This document shows, piece after piece, positions 16,825-26,639 of a stretch of DNA of 27,404 nt. Position 1 is the first letter of the stretch. Each line of letters begins with the position of its first letter. The notes under the pieces are model-generated. The model saw nothing but the letters and a program-made list of their open reading frames with translations, did not search any database and was not told the origin of the DNA. The DNA is from Saccoglossus kowalevskii. Lineage: Eukaryota; Hemichordata; Enteropneusta; Harrimaniidae. A program made the position numbers and the translations under genes. The DNA lies in the NCBI RefSeq assembly GCF_000003605.2, contig NW_003135837.1, positions 263,258 to 290,661 on the forward strand, read 5' to 3'.

Positions 16825-16912
16825 CCAGGAATTCTATTCACTGTTCCAGTGCTGCCTTGTACATATACCTTTCAAGTAGATCAACCAGTAATTCGTTTCA
16901 TGTTGGTGCTGT
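16789..16912 (+). repeat. ~61-bp tandem duplication across the LARP7 stop codon
   Basis: TGCCTCACATATACGCTTTC (from 16795), continuing through GATTAACCAGGAATTC, is repeated 61 bases later as TGCCTTGTACATATACCTTTC with GATCAACCAGTAATTC. The second copy lies in the 3' UTR and is diverged. Confidence 0.75.
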
Positions 16913-17455
16913 GTTAGACTGGCCCAGTTTTGGCAATTTTATAATACTTTTTTTTTTTTTTATTATTTCGGTATGATGCAAAATTACGACTGGTCTATTC
17001 TAAGGCATATTCATTGCTATTAATTATTCATGATATGCAGTGAGGTTATGGAACCCAGGAGTGGAACACTTCCAAGAGGAAAGAAGTGTGTTTGCCCAAT
17101 CAAAGGATCCAAAGACATGCTATAGTTGTGTAGAATAGCTCAGATCAAATACGGCCTTTCTTATTGGTTGGCAGCTTATAATTTATGATACTCATTATCA
17201 TCTCAGTCATGGAAATTTTGCATCAACGCGAGAAATTCTACAAACTTGTTTTAAAAAGAAATTACCGTATATAAAATGAAAAAGTTACCTTAACTGGATC
17301 AGTGTATTGCTATATTAATTGAACTAATTGCAGTTATTTACTGTATGGTGTGAGAATCTATCCATACTATGCTATTTTAGCTGTTTATATTTACAGAATT
17401 TTTTTTTTTTTTTATATTTGTGTACATTCTTCAAATAAAGTACAATATCTCATAT
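16825..17455 (+). other. LARP7: LARP7 3' UTR
   Basis: Follows the stop. It contains T runs at about 16948-16961 and 17400-17413. The end is inferred from the polyadenylation signal at 17434. Confidence 0.55.
17434..17439 (+). terminator. Polyadenylation signal AATAAA for LARP7
   Basis: A canonical hexamer about 610 bases after the LARP7 stop, in TTCAAATAAAGTAC. I judge it the most likely end of the transcript. Confidence 0.55.
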
Positions 17456-18440
17456 TACCATCATTGCATCTCAATGTTTAGTTAGGTTTTACTCTGAGAT
17501 TACTCCTATATACATTGGGACCATGGGAATGGGAAGGATGAATTTGTACAAACTACAGAAAATATCCATGGTCTAATTTTCAGTTTGTCTACATGTTGGT
17601 GATTTGTCTTGGTTTCTCATGACCTCCATTCAAATCTCTCCAAGTCAGTGTGATTAATACACAGAGAATCCACAAATAATTTTTTGCCACAACTTTGTCA
17701 AAGGGTGAAGTAGTCAATTGATTGAAGGATATTAGCATATCTCAACTTGAAAAAATGACATCTCGTTCAGCAGTGAGGTGACATTGGCTGGTAATTTTAA
17801 TTCCAGCTCGTTCTAGAAGTACTAAAAATGTAACTTAATGTTCAATACAATTTCACAAAATTTGTGTATACTAGAAGATTGTTCTATTATAAAAAAAACT
17901 AAAATGCCTAAATGATTTTAGTCACCAGGGCTCATAATTATTATAGTGCACATGTATTGAGTTGACGTCTTTGACATGAAAATTACCAGCTCAATTGCTT
18001 TATTTAATGGTTATATTTTCAACAAGTTAACAATTGCCATAACAATTGTATAACCTACTGTGATTTAGAACATTAATCAACATTATTAGTCCCTGTTCAG
18101 ACAGTCTAAAAACCGCGACTTCTAGATTGACCTCGTGTGTATTTTTCACTGGGTTTTAAATTCACGTCTTTATCATTTAGATGTGTTCTATGCTAAATTT
18201 TACATATTCCAGCAAATAATTAACCCTTTTACAGTACATGTGCACATCAGGATGGACAATGGTGGCCATTTTTGTGTTGAAAAATCAAACATTTCTGCTG
18301 TTCAGATGGATTTTGTTCAAACCCAGTACATTGGACATTTATGCACGTCATTTTGTTTTTTTAGATCAGATTCAAAATGACCGACTGCCATTTAGTTTCA
18401 ATTAATGCGGTTATAGAGCCATATCTCAGACATGCTCCTC
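17456..18440. other. Convergent intergenic region
   Basis: Between the inferred 3' ends of LARP7 and CDK1. AT-rich, no exon or RNA gene found. The tail-to-tail spacing from stop to stop is about 2.8 kb. Confidence 0.6.
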
Positions 18441-18514
18441 TTTATTATACAACACTGGTTTGACCCAATTCAAAATGATGGGGCAGTGGCCATTTCGTTT
18501 TAATTAATGCTCTT
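18371..18514. repeat. Two related segments, 98 bp apart
   Basis: TTCAAAATGACC...GCCATTTAGTTTCAATTAATGC (from 18371) and TTCAAAATGATG...GCCATTTCGTTTTAATTAATGC (from 18469) are clearly related. A weaker third relative may lie at about 18250-18330 (GGTGGCCATTTTTGT, GTTCAAACCCA). Confidence 0.65.
18441..18446 (-). terminator. Possible CDK1 polyadenylation signal
   Basis: TTTATT on the plus strand gives AATAAA on the minus strand, the first canonical hexamer met after the CDK1 stop (about 1.2 kb). A second one lies at 17999-18004. Which is used cannot be told from sequence. Confidence 0.35.
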
Positions 18515-19667
18515 CTCAATATGGACAGATACAAGAGGTCAATCAATTTAATGTTAAAAAATCATAAGCATTAGCTTCTGGATTCATATCTGACATGTAC
18601 AAAACTATACATCTTAAATTTGATGGGACAAATATGCACACTTAATCATTTTCAGCTTTTCAAATGTTATCACAACTAATCATTGCATATCAATAACAGA
18701 CACGATAAGTTTGTGTCTAAATTTGAGCTGTAATCACCCAATTGTGAAGGAATAGGCCCAGGGACCAAACAAAATATGGTTACTGTTCAACTGGAGAAAT
18801 TAATCAGTGAAAAAATCTGTTTTTCATACATTTTGTCTGGTCTGATTTATCATAAAAAAAAAATGATTGAAAAATACAAGGAAATATTCTACTTTAAGTA
18901 ATGACAAGTAGATCACCTGAAACATAAATTTAATACAAATATATAATTTTATAAATTTACATCATTGAATTATTTTGATAAACTAATTCTCAGCTATTTG
19001 CAAGTTTTTAAAATGAGCTGAATAAGCCTTTGAACTATTACAGTTCTAGCTTTAAAAGTTATATCAAGGCATTTTTCTGCTGTTAAACTATCAAATTCTG
19101 TTTCACTGCAACATACACCAGTAAATTAGGTGCCGGAAAAAGAACTAGCAGTATACCGATACAGTACATATCAATACAAGACTCCCAGTATCCATTAAAA
19201 TCAAGTTTTACATTTAATTGTAAGAATTAATTGAAGCACATTATTAGGCAACAAAAATAAGAATATACATAAACTACCTCTAAATGAAAAATACTAGAAA
19301 GAATATAACATATGTTGTAAGACGATAGATATTTGAAAGAAACATAAACTAATACAAAAATTTCACACACAAAAAAACAGGAAATGTAACTTTACTCTGT
19401 TACATTAATTTTCCACAAGCTCCAGCACCTATTTTCACCCCTGATTAAACCTATTCACAGGAATGGGCAGATTCTTTACACTGCAGGATTGTGAAAAAGC
19501 AATAATAAATATAACCACTTCAAAAGATTTTTTACAACAATGTTGTTGCTTACAGGAGACATGCCATATGTTATGTGGCTTAAAAATTCAGTAAGTAATA
19601 CAGAATGTTTCGTAACATTAGGATGCGAGTCTATTTACTGGTTTCTTTCTACTGTTGAAGAGACTCA
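18447..19667 (-). other. CDK1: CDK1 3' UTR (inferred)
   Basis: Downstream of the CDK1 stop on the minus strand. No open frame, structured RNA or repeat of note apart from A/T-rich sequence. Extent depends on which polyadenylation signal is used. Confidence 0.4.
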
Positions 19668-19775
19668 TTAAATATTTGAGGCTGGCAGAGCACTTTTGTC
19701 AAGGTCTTCAAAGTATGGATGGTTGAGTGCTGTCTTGGCAGATATGCGGTAGGCTGGGTCATAGACGAGCATTTT
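19668..19775 (-). CDS. CDK1: CDK1 exon 7: C-terminus
   Basis: Acceptor [28 protein letters not shown] and YFEDLD match the end of the kinase C-lobe, followed by a short divergent tail (KSALPASNI) and TAA. The MLVYDPxxRI-x-A-x-x-AL-x-HPYF motif is the conserved CDK end. Confidence 0.97.
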   Translation of the reverse strand, partial: KMLVYDPAYRISAKTALNHPYFEDLDKSALPASNI

Positions 19776-22700
19776 CTATGGTAAAAAATAAGTAAATTAG
19801 GAAAACATACAAGTTGCTATCAAAAAGAGTTCAATGACATCATCCCTGTTGTATTCGGTTGAATTTGAAGACTTAAAATTGCTTTGAACCAAATCTGCAA
19901 GGTTACAGTGTCATTAAAGTCGAATACCTTGGAGACCTTTTCTAAACACTAAGGCAATTTTGATCCTAAGAATAGGTGCCATTTCATGTCTAAGAAATTG
20001 TTGAAGACGCACAATAAAATCTAATCTAATTGCAAGAGCACTGTGTGCAAACCAGTCTGCCATTATTAATCGCAGGTTTTTGGAAGGTAGATCAGACTGT
20101 ACATAATGCGACTGAGTGGATCGTCTGCTTCTGGAACCAAACCCATTACCTCCCTGATGCGAGGTGAACAGGCTAACCACTGGTAATTATTGATGTTTTG
20201 TGGGACAGACTGACAGACGGACAAAAACACCAAAACACAATTCATCATTTCCGTCTTCTTGAGAATACAGCAATCAGACTGTATTTTTTGAAAAGAGGGC
20301 GAACAATTCTTTTGTATGCGTCCACAAACTCCTGTTCAAAATGTGATATTTGATAACATTTTATGACTGTTTCACTGAATTTTGTGACCATTTATTGCAA
20401 GATTTTTGCAAGCAAAAATAAAAATTCCAGTTGATGGCATCCTAAGCTGAAGGTCAAGATTTACTGAAGTATTAATATTATAAATGGTATTGTGACATTT
20501 AACAAATGCTCACATGTGTGTACAGTCAGTTATTGTAAGCTAATGCCAGATTTTATTTAAATCAGAGACAGGATGAACAGTCATACCTTTAAAAGATCCA
20601 CACCATCATCGTCTATATTCTTAATTGCAGCTGGCAGTTGTCCGGGGCTCCAGTTTGGAAAGGTGGGTTTGTAATCAGGAAGTGAACTCACACCAGGCCA
20701 TATCTCATCATTGGGCGTGCCTAATGTTCTGAAAAATTAGAAAAACAAAAAAAAGATTACAAATCGGTGAAGTTTTGAGTCATAATTATATAAACCTGTT
20801 CATAATTAGTATGTGAATTGCAGATGAATGTGCCAGTGATAAAGTTGTGTGTGTGTAGGCGATTTTGTCTTGAAAATATAACTGAAGAAAATGCATCCAA
20901 ATTATGAAAAGTATGCAGCAAAGAAAACAATGTACTGCGGGAATACTGCAATGTACACATGGCTTTATTTATTAAAAGCAATAGACTGAAATCTACATCA
21001 AACTTATTAATGGCTTGTAGATTTTAGCAAAAAAGCTAGTGTCAAGGGACTTTATACCCACCTAAATATTCTGAATAATTGATCTATTTCTGAATCACCA
21101 TGAAAGAGGGGTCTTTTTGTTGCCATTTCTGAGAATATACAACCAATACTCCACACGTCGACTGGAGTGGAGTACCGAGGCGAACCAAGAAGAACTTCGG
21201 GTGCTCTGTACCACAACGTCACAACCTGGAATAGACATTAAATTTACTGTAAACATCAAACACACCTACATCAAGAATCCTTCATTCCAATAAGTTGATA
21301 TAACAATGCTTGTAATTTGTAAATGACAGAGGAATTTTCAAACATGTTAAAAAATCTGTGCATATTAAAGCATGATTTTGGTGTCAAAAAGTGGCATTTC
21401 CACTCAATTGTTTTTTGTTAGGCCTAAAAGACGTTCCAGATACACTTTGATTGTGAAACTGTCTTAAAGCGGGGGGAGTCATCTGCGCATGCGTCAGATG
21501 GCCATAGCGCGTCATTGTTTACAAACAAACTTCTACCCATGAGCCTTAGCATTTTTAGTGTGTGTTGTTATTGTCGCTTGGGATTCCCGTGTGTGCGCAG
21601 GTGATGACCCTCTTGCTTCAATATATAATGTATTGTGTATTACCTACAAATAAAAGTTGGTCAATGCATTGCCAACACCATCAATTTTTTCACCACATTT
21701 TCGACAAAAACACTACTTCAATTAAGGCAATCCTCCCTTTCAATTTGACGACTTTAAATTATCATTCACCCTGTACCAACTAAAATTTGCTAGCCTGGCT
21801 AGGTGAACACTGACTTAAAACCAAAGCCCTGCCAATCTTACCTCATGCGTGTAGACCCTAACTGGAATTCCAAATGCCCTGGCCAGACCAAAGTCAGCTA
21901 ATTTGATGAGACCTTTACTGTCTATAAGTAAATTCTGTGGTTTCATATCTCGGTGAACAACTCTCCTTGCATGACAGAACACAATGCCCTGACATATTTG
22001 ATAAAGATAGCTCTGAAAATAAGAAGAAACATGTCATTGTCAATGTTTACGAAAACAATGTGGCAAAACAGCTTAGGCATTACAATTATCAAGTAAAATA
22101 TAATACAATATTTTTATTTTTTTGATCGGTACCCAAACAAGTCTGTCGTAAACATATTTGATAGAGCGCATTTCAAAAATTACATAAATTATTAGAAAAG
22201 TGTGATAAAGTGATTGTAGATTTTATGTGCACATTCAGACGCTTAGATATTCGAACGCGACCAAATTTGCTAAAATTGCATGTATTGGTAGCTATTTCAA
22301 CACGTTCTACAGTATTTCAATGCTACTCTACAAACCTTCACTAATCCTGTATCCATTAATTTTCCTGAGGGTATATTATCCATGTACTTCTTTAAATCCA
22401 TCGTAAGAAATTCAAAAACTAAGTATAATTTGGCTTCTTGCATTAACACATCCTGCAAACTGGTTAGACAAAATTACTGTAAACTAAACTGAGTGTAATA
22501 TAATTCACAATATACAGAATTTATTAGCAGTTGATGTTTAGGCTATGGTTTCTAATAACATAGAGGAGCAGATATATGCACTCAGCTCTGAGTTTTTGAA
22601 TTTGTGATTTTTTGGCAGTTACCCAATTGTGATACAATGCGGCCCAGCGTAACTTACTGTCACCACCATATTAATGTTTTGAACACAAAAACAGCAACAT

Positions 22701-24661
22701 TACCAGCAAAGTTGGTAACCGGAGCTCGATATGCAATTAAAACAAGTTGGTTCAAACCAAACTCAACACGAGGCATCAAACTCACAGTGAGGGATCAGCA
22801 ACAGTCAGCAACATAGCTGGCAGCGTTACTGTTTTGGTGTTGGAAACAATGAGGCAGTAACATTTAGCTAATTTTAAGCTGGCTTAATAGTTCCAAATCA
22901 CAATCAACAAGTGATTGAAACTTGTGACCAACACAATGACTTCTATCATGTATCCAGAACACAAAGACATAATGATGGTGCCTGGCAGTACACTCACCTG
23001 ACAATGTTTGGATGCTGTAGTTCTTTTAATAACGATATTTCCCTGATGGCAGTGCTGGGCACGCCTTCTTCTTCACTCTCTAACCGAATTTTTTTCAAGG
23101 CGACTAATTTACCAGTTTTTTTGTTTCTACCCTTGTACACCACACCATATGTACCTGTACAGGGATGAAGAAAGTTATGTAAAGTGAAAACTGTCTCAGC
23201 ACCAAACAGAAACATGTTTGACTTAGATGGTGTTTATAGAAAGTTTTTATAAGCAAGTCTGAAGAAGCATCTTGAAAAATTGTTCAGTTCACAAGTGAAA
23301 TATTTTTCAACATTAATTATTTGATTGGGGCACAAGAATTAGATTTAGAGAAACACTATAAAACCAAAAAAGTACAATTATTTTATACTGGATCATTCAT
23401 TTTGACCAGGCACACGTAATAGATAAAATACGCTGAACATTTTATAATATAACTGAATTTTTAAATTACAAGTGGGATTGGCGCTGGGGGCGTTTCTAGA
23501 GATATTGCAATGATACAGAGGGAGATTGAAAGAAAAAGGATGTTTTTCCAGATCAGTTTATTTCATCACCTGCTGTAATAATAGCACAATATACTCAAGG
23601 TTTGTTGGTTATGTCAATTTCATTTTTTTAAGAGTAATTGTAGCAGAGGCTGATAATAAAATATTATTTGGGTTGGAGTTACCATATAGTAGTCAATCAT
23701 TCTCATAAGGCCAGGAAAAAAAAAATTCTCTGTTTCTCCTTTCATGGAAATTTCAAAATGAGGCAGTGAGGTGATTTTTTTTTTTTTTTTGAATACTGAG
23801 CTAAAATGGGGGAGATTTGAGACAAGTGCGAGTACAAGCACATTTTGGAATGCTTTAGAAGGAAAAAAACGTCAGAGGCACATAGTTCAAAACGATGCGC
23901 ACGGAAACAAGAAACATATTTTTTTCTCAGCCTAAATTGTTTTTATTGTCACCTTTTCACTAGTATTTTGATTTGTATAATCATTTTAATCTTTTCTACG
24001 AGATATGTGTTAATATGAGGTTATTACGAGAATACCGGAAAATATGCATGAAGACAGTCCAACGAGAGTATCAACAAACGCGGAGTGGAATTGAATGCGA
24101 CAGTGTACTGTCTAATAACCTCGTAATAACCTTATTATTACACATCTTTTCTTCCAAATGAGACATAATGGGAATGGCAAAATCCAACAAGTTTAGAACA
24201 GAATCAGCAAACTTCTTTGTGTGGAGTCCGGTCAAACCCTGGTGGCAGCCATGTTTGTTTTTATTATTAGAGAACGCTTGTGTGCATAATCATTCCATAC
24301 TTGGAATTTGCATTTTCTAATATGGTAGAATGAAATGAAATACCCCATAAAATTATGGCGTTACGGTGACAGATCTATAATAGATATTATCAGCAGCAGT
24401 GATTACGCTATTAATTCTCAGTAATTGTTTTTGAATTAATGATTTTCTCGCTCATACATATCTGCGATATATATTGTTTATGACTTAGTCTCTTGTCAAA
24501 TATTCAGTGGCCATCAATTTTTGTTATGAGAACTTTTTAAAACAATAAATAATTTACAACCACAAGTTGATGGTGACATGGGAATTTTTTTTTAGTACCA
24601 ATGTGTAATTCTACTAACCTTCTCCAATCTTCTCAATCTTGACATAATCTTCCATACTCAT
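19668..24661 (-). CDS. CDK1: Cyclin-dependent kinase 1, whole coding span
   Basis: Seven coding exons on the minus strand: 24661-24619, 23154-22998, 22459-22336, 22012-21842, 21225-21062, 20728-20587 and 19775-19668. Summed length 909 = 302 residues plus stop (human CDK1 has 297). CDK1 with cyclin A/B phosphorylates Ser/Thr-Pro substrates to drive mitotic entry. Seen intact: glycine loop GEGTYGVV with inhibitory Thr/Tyr, VALKK lysine, the PSTAIRE helix with the CDK1-type lead ESEEEGV (CDK2 has DTETEGV), catalytic [18 protein letters not shown], the activation-loop Thr in [15 protein letters not shown], and the C-lobe [22 protein letters not shown] replaces the usual HRDL. Start: ATG 24661, or 24655 two codons later, which gives the canonical MEDY start. 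Confidence 0.98.
19776..20586 (-). other. CDK1 intron before exon 7
   Basis: 811 bp; contains a tRNA-derived SINE (about 19914-20187, minus strand). The remainder, 20200-20580, is unremarkable. Confidence 0.85.
19914..20187 (-). mobile_element. tRNA-derived SINE
   Basis: Read on the minus strand, a tRNA-like head carries an A box TGGTTAGCCTG (20179-20169) and, 25 bases on, a B box GGTTTGGTTCC (20143-20133; consensus GGTTCGANTCC). These internal RNA polymerase III promoter elements have correct order and spacing. A ~200 bp unrelated body follows. The tRNA half does not fold as an intact tRNA, and the boundaries are approximate. I could not identify a target duplication. Confidence 0.65.
20587..20728 (-). 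CDS. CDK1: CDK1 exon 6
   Basis: Acceptor ATTTTTCAG, donor AAG|GTATGA. Encodes (R)[20 protein letters not shown], then [10 protein letters not shown] and DDDGVDLLK: the CDK insert and helix G/H region of the C-lobe. Joins exon 5 through a split Arg codon. Confidence 0.97.
20729..21061 (-). other. CDK1 intron between exons 5 and 6
   Basis: 333 bp; nothing identifiable beyond a short GTGTGTGTAGG stretch. Confidence 0.85.
21062..21225 (-). CDS. CDK1: CDK1 exon 5
   Basis: Acceptor ATTCCAG, donor [31 protein letters not shown] continues the activation segment through the APE motif. [34 protein letters not shown] then covers helix F and G. All invariant residues are present. Confidence 0.97.
21226..21841 (-). 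other. CDK1 intron between exons 4 and 5
   Basis: 616 bp. It carries a short CpG-bearing near-palindrome, CATCTGCGCATGCGTCAGATG (21481-21501), within a GC-richer block of about 21465-21620. The rest is AT-rich. Confidence 0.85.
21842..22012 (-). CDS. CDK1: CDK1 exon 4: catalytic loop and DFG
   Basis: 57 codons from TTATTTTCAG| to [29 protein letters not shown] leads to [10 protein letters not shown] (catalytic Asp in HRD, Asn of the loop) and [20 protein letters not shown] (DFG Mg-binding Asp and the T-loop). The activating Thr in V-Y-T-H-E is present. The Leu-to-Met change in HRDMKPQN is conservative. Confidence 0.98.
22013..22335 (-). other. CDK1 intron between exons 3 and 4
   Basis: 323 bp; nothing identifiable. 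Confidence 0.85.
22336..22459 (-). CDS. CDK1: CDK1 exon 3
   Basis: The acceptor is TCTAACCAG, not the TTTGCAG nine bases further on: using the former yields S-L-Q-D-V-L-M-Q, as in human CDK1, and keeps phase. [20 protein letters not shown] is the hinge and following helix (human LIFEFLSMDLKKYLDSIP). Ends GTGAAG|GTTTGT. Confidence 0.96.
22460..22997 (-). other. CDK1 intron between exons 2 and 3
   Basis: 538 bp. Around 22650-22870 there is weak inverted similarity (GTAACTTACTG...CAGCGTTACTG) but no definable element. Confidence 0.8.
22998..23154 (-). CDS. CDK1: CDK1 exon 2: glycine loop and PSTAIRE helix
   Basis: Acceptor CCCTGTACAG, donor [31 protein letters not shown] then [12 protein letters not shown] and [20 protein letters not shown]. 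The PSTAIRE sequence is the cyclin-binding helix; the Thr-Tyr of GTYG are the WEE1/MYT1 inhibitory sites and CDC25 targets. Confidence 0.99.
23155..24618 (-). other. CDK1 intron between coding exons 1 and 2
   Basis: About 1.46 kb. It holds foldback repeat copy 3 (about 24015-24380) and a T17 run near 23775. Nothing else recognisable in 23160-24000. Confidence 0.85.
24015..24380 (+). mobile_element. ~400 bp foldback repeat, copy 3
   Basis: Same family and orientation as 10854-11253. It shares AGGTTATTACGAGA at its start, AATAACCTTATTATTA at the head/tail junction, GTTTAGAACAGAATCAGC and GGAGTCCGGTCAAA in the tail, and GGCGTTACGGTGACAGAT at the end. The right foldback arm is degenerate (it retains CTCGTAATAACCTT only), so this copy no longer forms the full head hairpin. 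Confidence 0.8.
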
Positions 24662-24671
24662 GATTAATTCA
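24619..24671 (-). CDS. CDK1: CDK1 first coding exon
   Basis: Follows acceptor TTTTTTTTAG, then ten leader bases, then ATG at 24661. Encodes [14 protein letters not shown] and the first base of a Gly codon, donor GAAG|GTTAGT. The second ATG (24655) aligns with the start of human CDK1. Because the acceptor lies so close to the ATG, a separate leader exon exists upstream. Confidence 0.95.
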
Positions 24672-25534
24672 CTAAAAAAAATTAATTATATAAATATTAA
24701 AAAAAGGAATCCCTTTTTCACAAGATTTTGAGAACATTCAATTATTTAACAGTAAACTGTTTACGTTAACAGCCACATACAGATACAACAAAAGAACAAA
24801 GGAAGAGACATCAGTGATAATTATTACCATGCAATCTTTCAAAATAATATTATAACAAAGTGGTTAAGTTAAAACCATGGAAAGTGTTGGGAATATATAT
24901 GATTTGAAATTTTACAAAAAGAATTAAACTGAGAACGATCGTACTACAACAGTGAACATACATGTACATTGTCATAATTTATATTACCGACCTCATGTGC
25001 CACTTGTCAACTCAAGATTACTAAAATCATGCAAACAAACCCAGTTCCAGTAAACGAAACGTTCGATAAATTACATTAGAAGGATTGCCAATGACTTAAA
25101 GACAAATCGCCATTATGTCAGAGAAAACGATACGATTTATAATGTTTCTTTTTTTTAAATGAGCAGTCGGAAGTTGACGTGCTAACCGTCATGGCACTGT
25201 CCGGTGCACAACAAAACAACCGAGAATATGATAATTATCAATCAAAATCTTGGTTGATCGTTTCAGGAGAGAGACACACGTCAATATTGTACGACAAAAA
25301 TGTTACGTTGAAAAAAAGTGAAGCAGACTGATCGAAATTGAAAAGCATCTGCCAAAATTGGACTTTTGGAGGTCAAGTCATCGCACGACCTTTTCAACAC
25401 CGAAAATTTAGATTTCTAAGATAAATGTACGGAAAATGGGAGCAGCAATACCTTTGTCTGTGGCTGGCATACGCATTTACACTTTTCTTTTAGAATAAAC
25501 TGTAAAATACATAGAGTAAAATGTTCATAAATAC
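24672..25534 (-). other. Probable CDK1 leader intron
   Basis: AT-rich, ends at TTTTTTTTAG. Its start depends on the leader exon; another possible donor is at about 24986 (GTCG|GTAATA). No other feature seen. Confidence 0.4.
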
Positions 25535-25600
25535 CTTCAACAAGTCCTCTTCGTTTAAAACTCTGGGCGTACTGTTCTCTGTTCAGAATATCCGCCGAGT
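25535..25600 (-). other. CDK1: Probable CDK1 non-coding first exon
   Basis: Candidate leader ending at TTGAAG|GTATTT (25535/25534), placed directly below a CCAAT/CHR-type cluster. No ATG occurs between about 25600 and the donor on the minus strand. Boundaries inferred. Confidence 0.4.
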
Positions 25601-25663
25601 TTCGAATAAACCAATCACAAACGAGGTCACCGGGTCGTAATTTACATGAACCAATGACATTGG
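25591..25663 (-). promoter_or_regulatory. CDK1 promoter: CCAAT boxes with CHR/E2F-like sites
   Basis: CCAAT at 25611-25615 and 25651-25655, and ATTGG at 25659-25663. TTCGAA (a CHR-type hexamer) is at 25601-25606, four bases from CCGCC/GGCGG (25592-25596). CCAAT boxes plus a CHR with a nearby CDE bind NF-Y and the DREAM/MuvB complexes in vertebrate G2/M genes, CDK1 among them. The GGCGG and CHR are in the reverse order relative to transcription, so the CDE reading is tentative. Confidence 0.5.
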
Positions 25664-26212
25664 AATGAAATGAACCTCGATTTAGTTATCGCAAGCGCCC
25701 CCATATAGCGACGATAACAAAACCTCTCGTTTGTATACGGCTTGTATAAGATTTGTATTGATTTTATTTCATCATTAGGAATTAGTTTAAAAATTTAACT
25801 CTTTTAGGAAAAATAATATACATACAATGGCAATTTACTGATGGTTTTCGTCATTAAAAACCATAAAAATAATGTCAAGTTTATAAACATACTAGTACGA
25901 TATTATGTTTACCCATGGCACCGAGGAAAATGTTGAGATATATCTTTGCCATAAAAAGGAATGATAACATGTCCTAAAACACGCTGTTTTCACCATTCTT
26001 TACATCAACTTTCCCCCGATGACCTAACATTTGTATTACATTTTCTTCATCCTTATATCATAACAGGCAACTTTTGTGAAACTGAAGATAATTATTTTTA
26101 AATTCGAGTAGATTTAACTACCGACAATTAAATTCAATGTCTGAAAAATACTGTAGAAATAAAAGCCCGAACCAGGATCCTATTTTATTCTGTGAAATCT
26201 AGCATATACAAT

Positions 26213-26441
26213 TGACGTCAGATGTTTTTCCAGTAATATAAATGGTGTTATCAATGATATCATGTACGCATTTGGTTCACGTGAGATCGTTAGGAACAAC
26301 AGCATGCATGTTTAAAGTAGACATTATTATAATATATTACACGACTTTTATAAATTTATAAATAGATTGTTTACTAACTGTTTTTAGTAGTGGCAACTTC
26401 GCAAGGCTTTAACCGTGAGACACATCCCTGGTAATCACGTG
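26213..26441. promoter_or_regulatory. Cluster of CRE and E-box palindromes
   Basis: A perfect CRE, TGACGTCA, at 26213-26220 and two copies of TCACGTGA at 26277-26284 and 26435-26442. These are optimal sites for CREB/ATF and for USF/MiT/Myc-type bHLH-ZIP factors. The cluster lies about 0.6-0.8 kb upstream of the presumed CDK1 start. Function is inferred. Confidence 0.35.
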
Positions 26442-26609
26442 ATCGGAGATGCGAGCCAAATTTAAATGTTTACCGAGAACATCTGTCATTATTAGAGACA
26501 CAAATAACGGCAACATGATCTCACGTTAAATTAAATGCTATTTTACACCTGAACGTGCCGATATTAAGATTCATTATCAATAAAAATGTATTACGGCGAC
26601 CACAGTCAC

Positions 26610-26639
26610 TCCCTCTATCCTCATTCTCTGATAGAGGGA
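26610..26639. repeat. Perfect hairpin, 10-bp stem
   Basis: TCCCTCTATC (26610-26619) pairs exactly with GATAGAGGGA (26630-26639) around a 10-base loop. No U-tract or purine-rich element characteristic of a histone-type 3' end follows. Confidence 0.7.

Noticed and set aside
22451-22457. TTTGCAG as the CDK1 exon 3 acceptor
   Set aside because: Using it would drop the S-L-Q residues and break phase; the upstream TCTAACCAG restores the conserved S-L-Q-D-V-L-M sequence.
22604-22816. 70-codon plus-strand frame in a CDK1 intron
   Set aside because: Antisense to the gene, no recognisable motif, no splice context; length is expected by chance.
26610-26639. Histone-type 3' stem-loop or bacterial-style terminator
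   Set aside because: The stem is longer and differs in sequence from the histone element, no histone gene is nearby, and the genome is eukaryotic.
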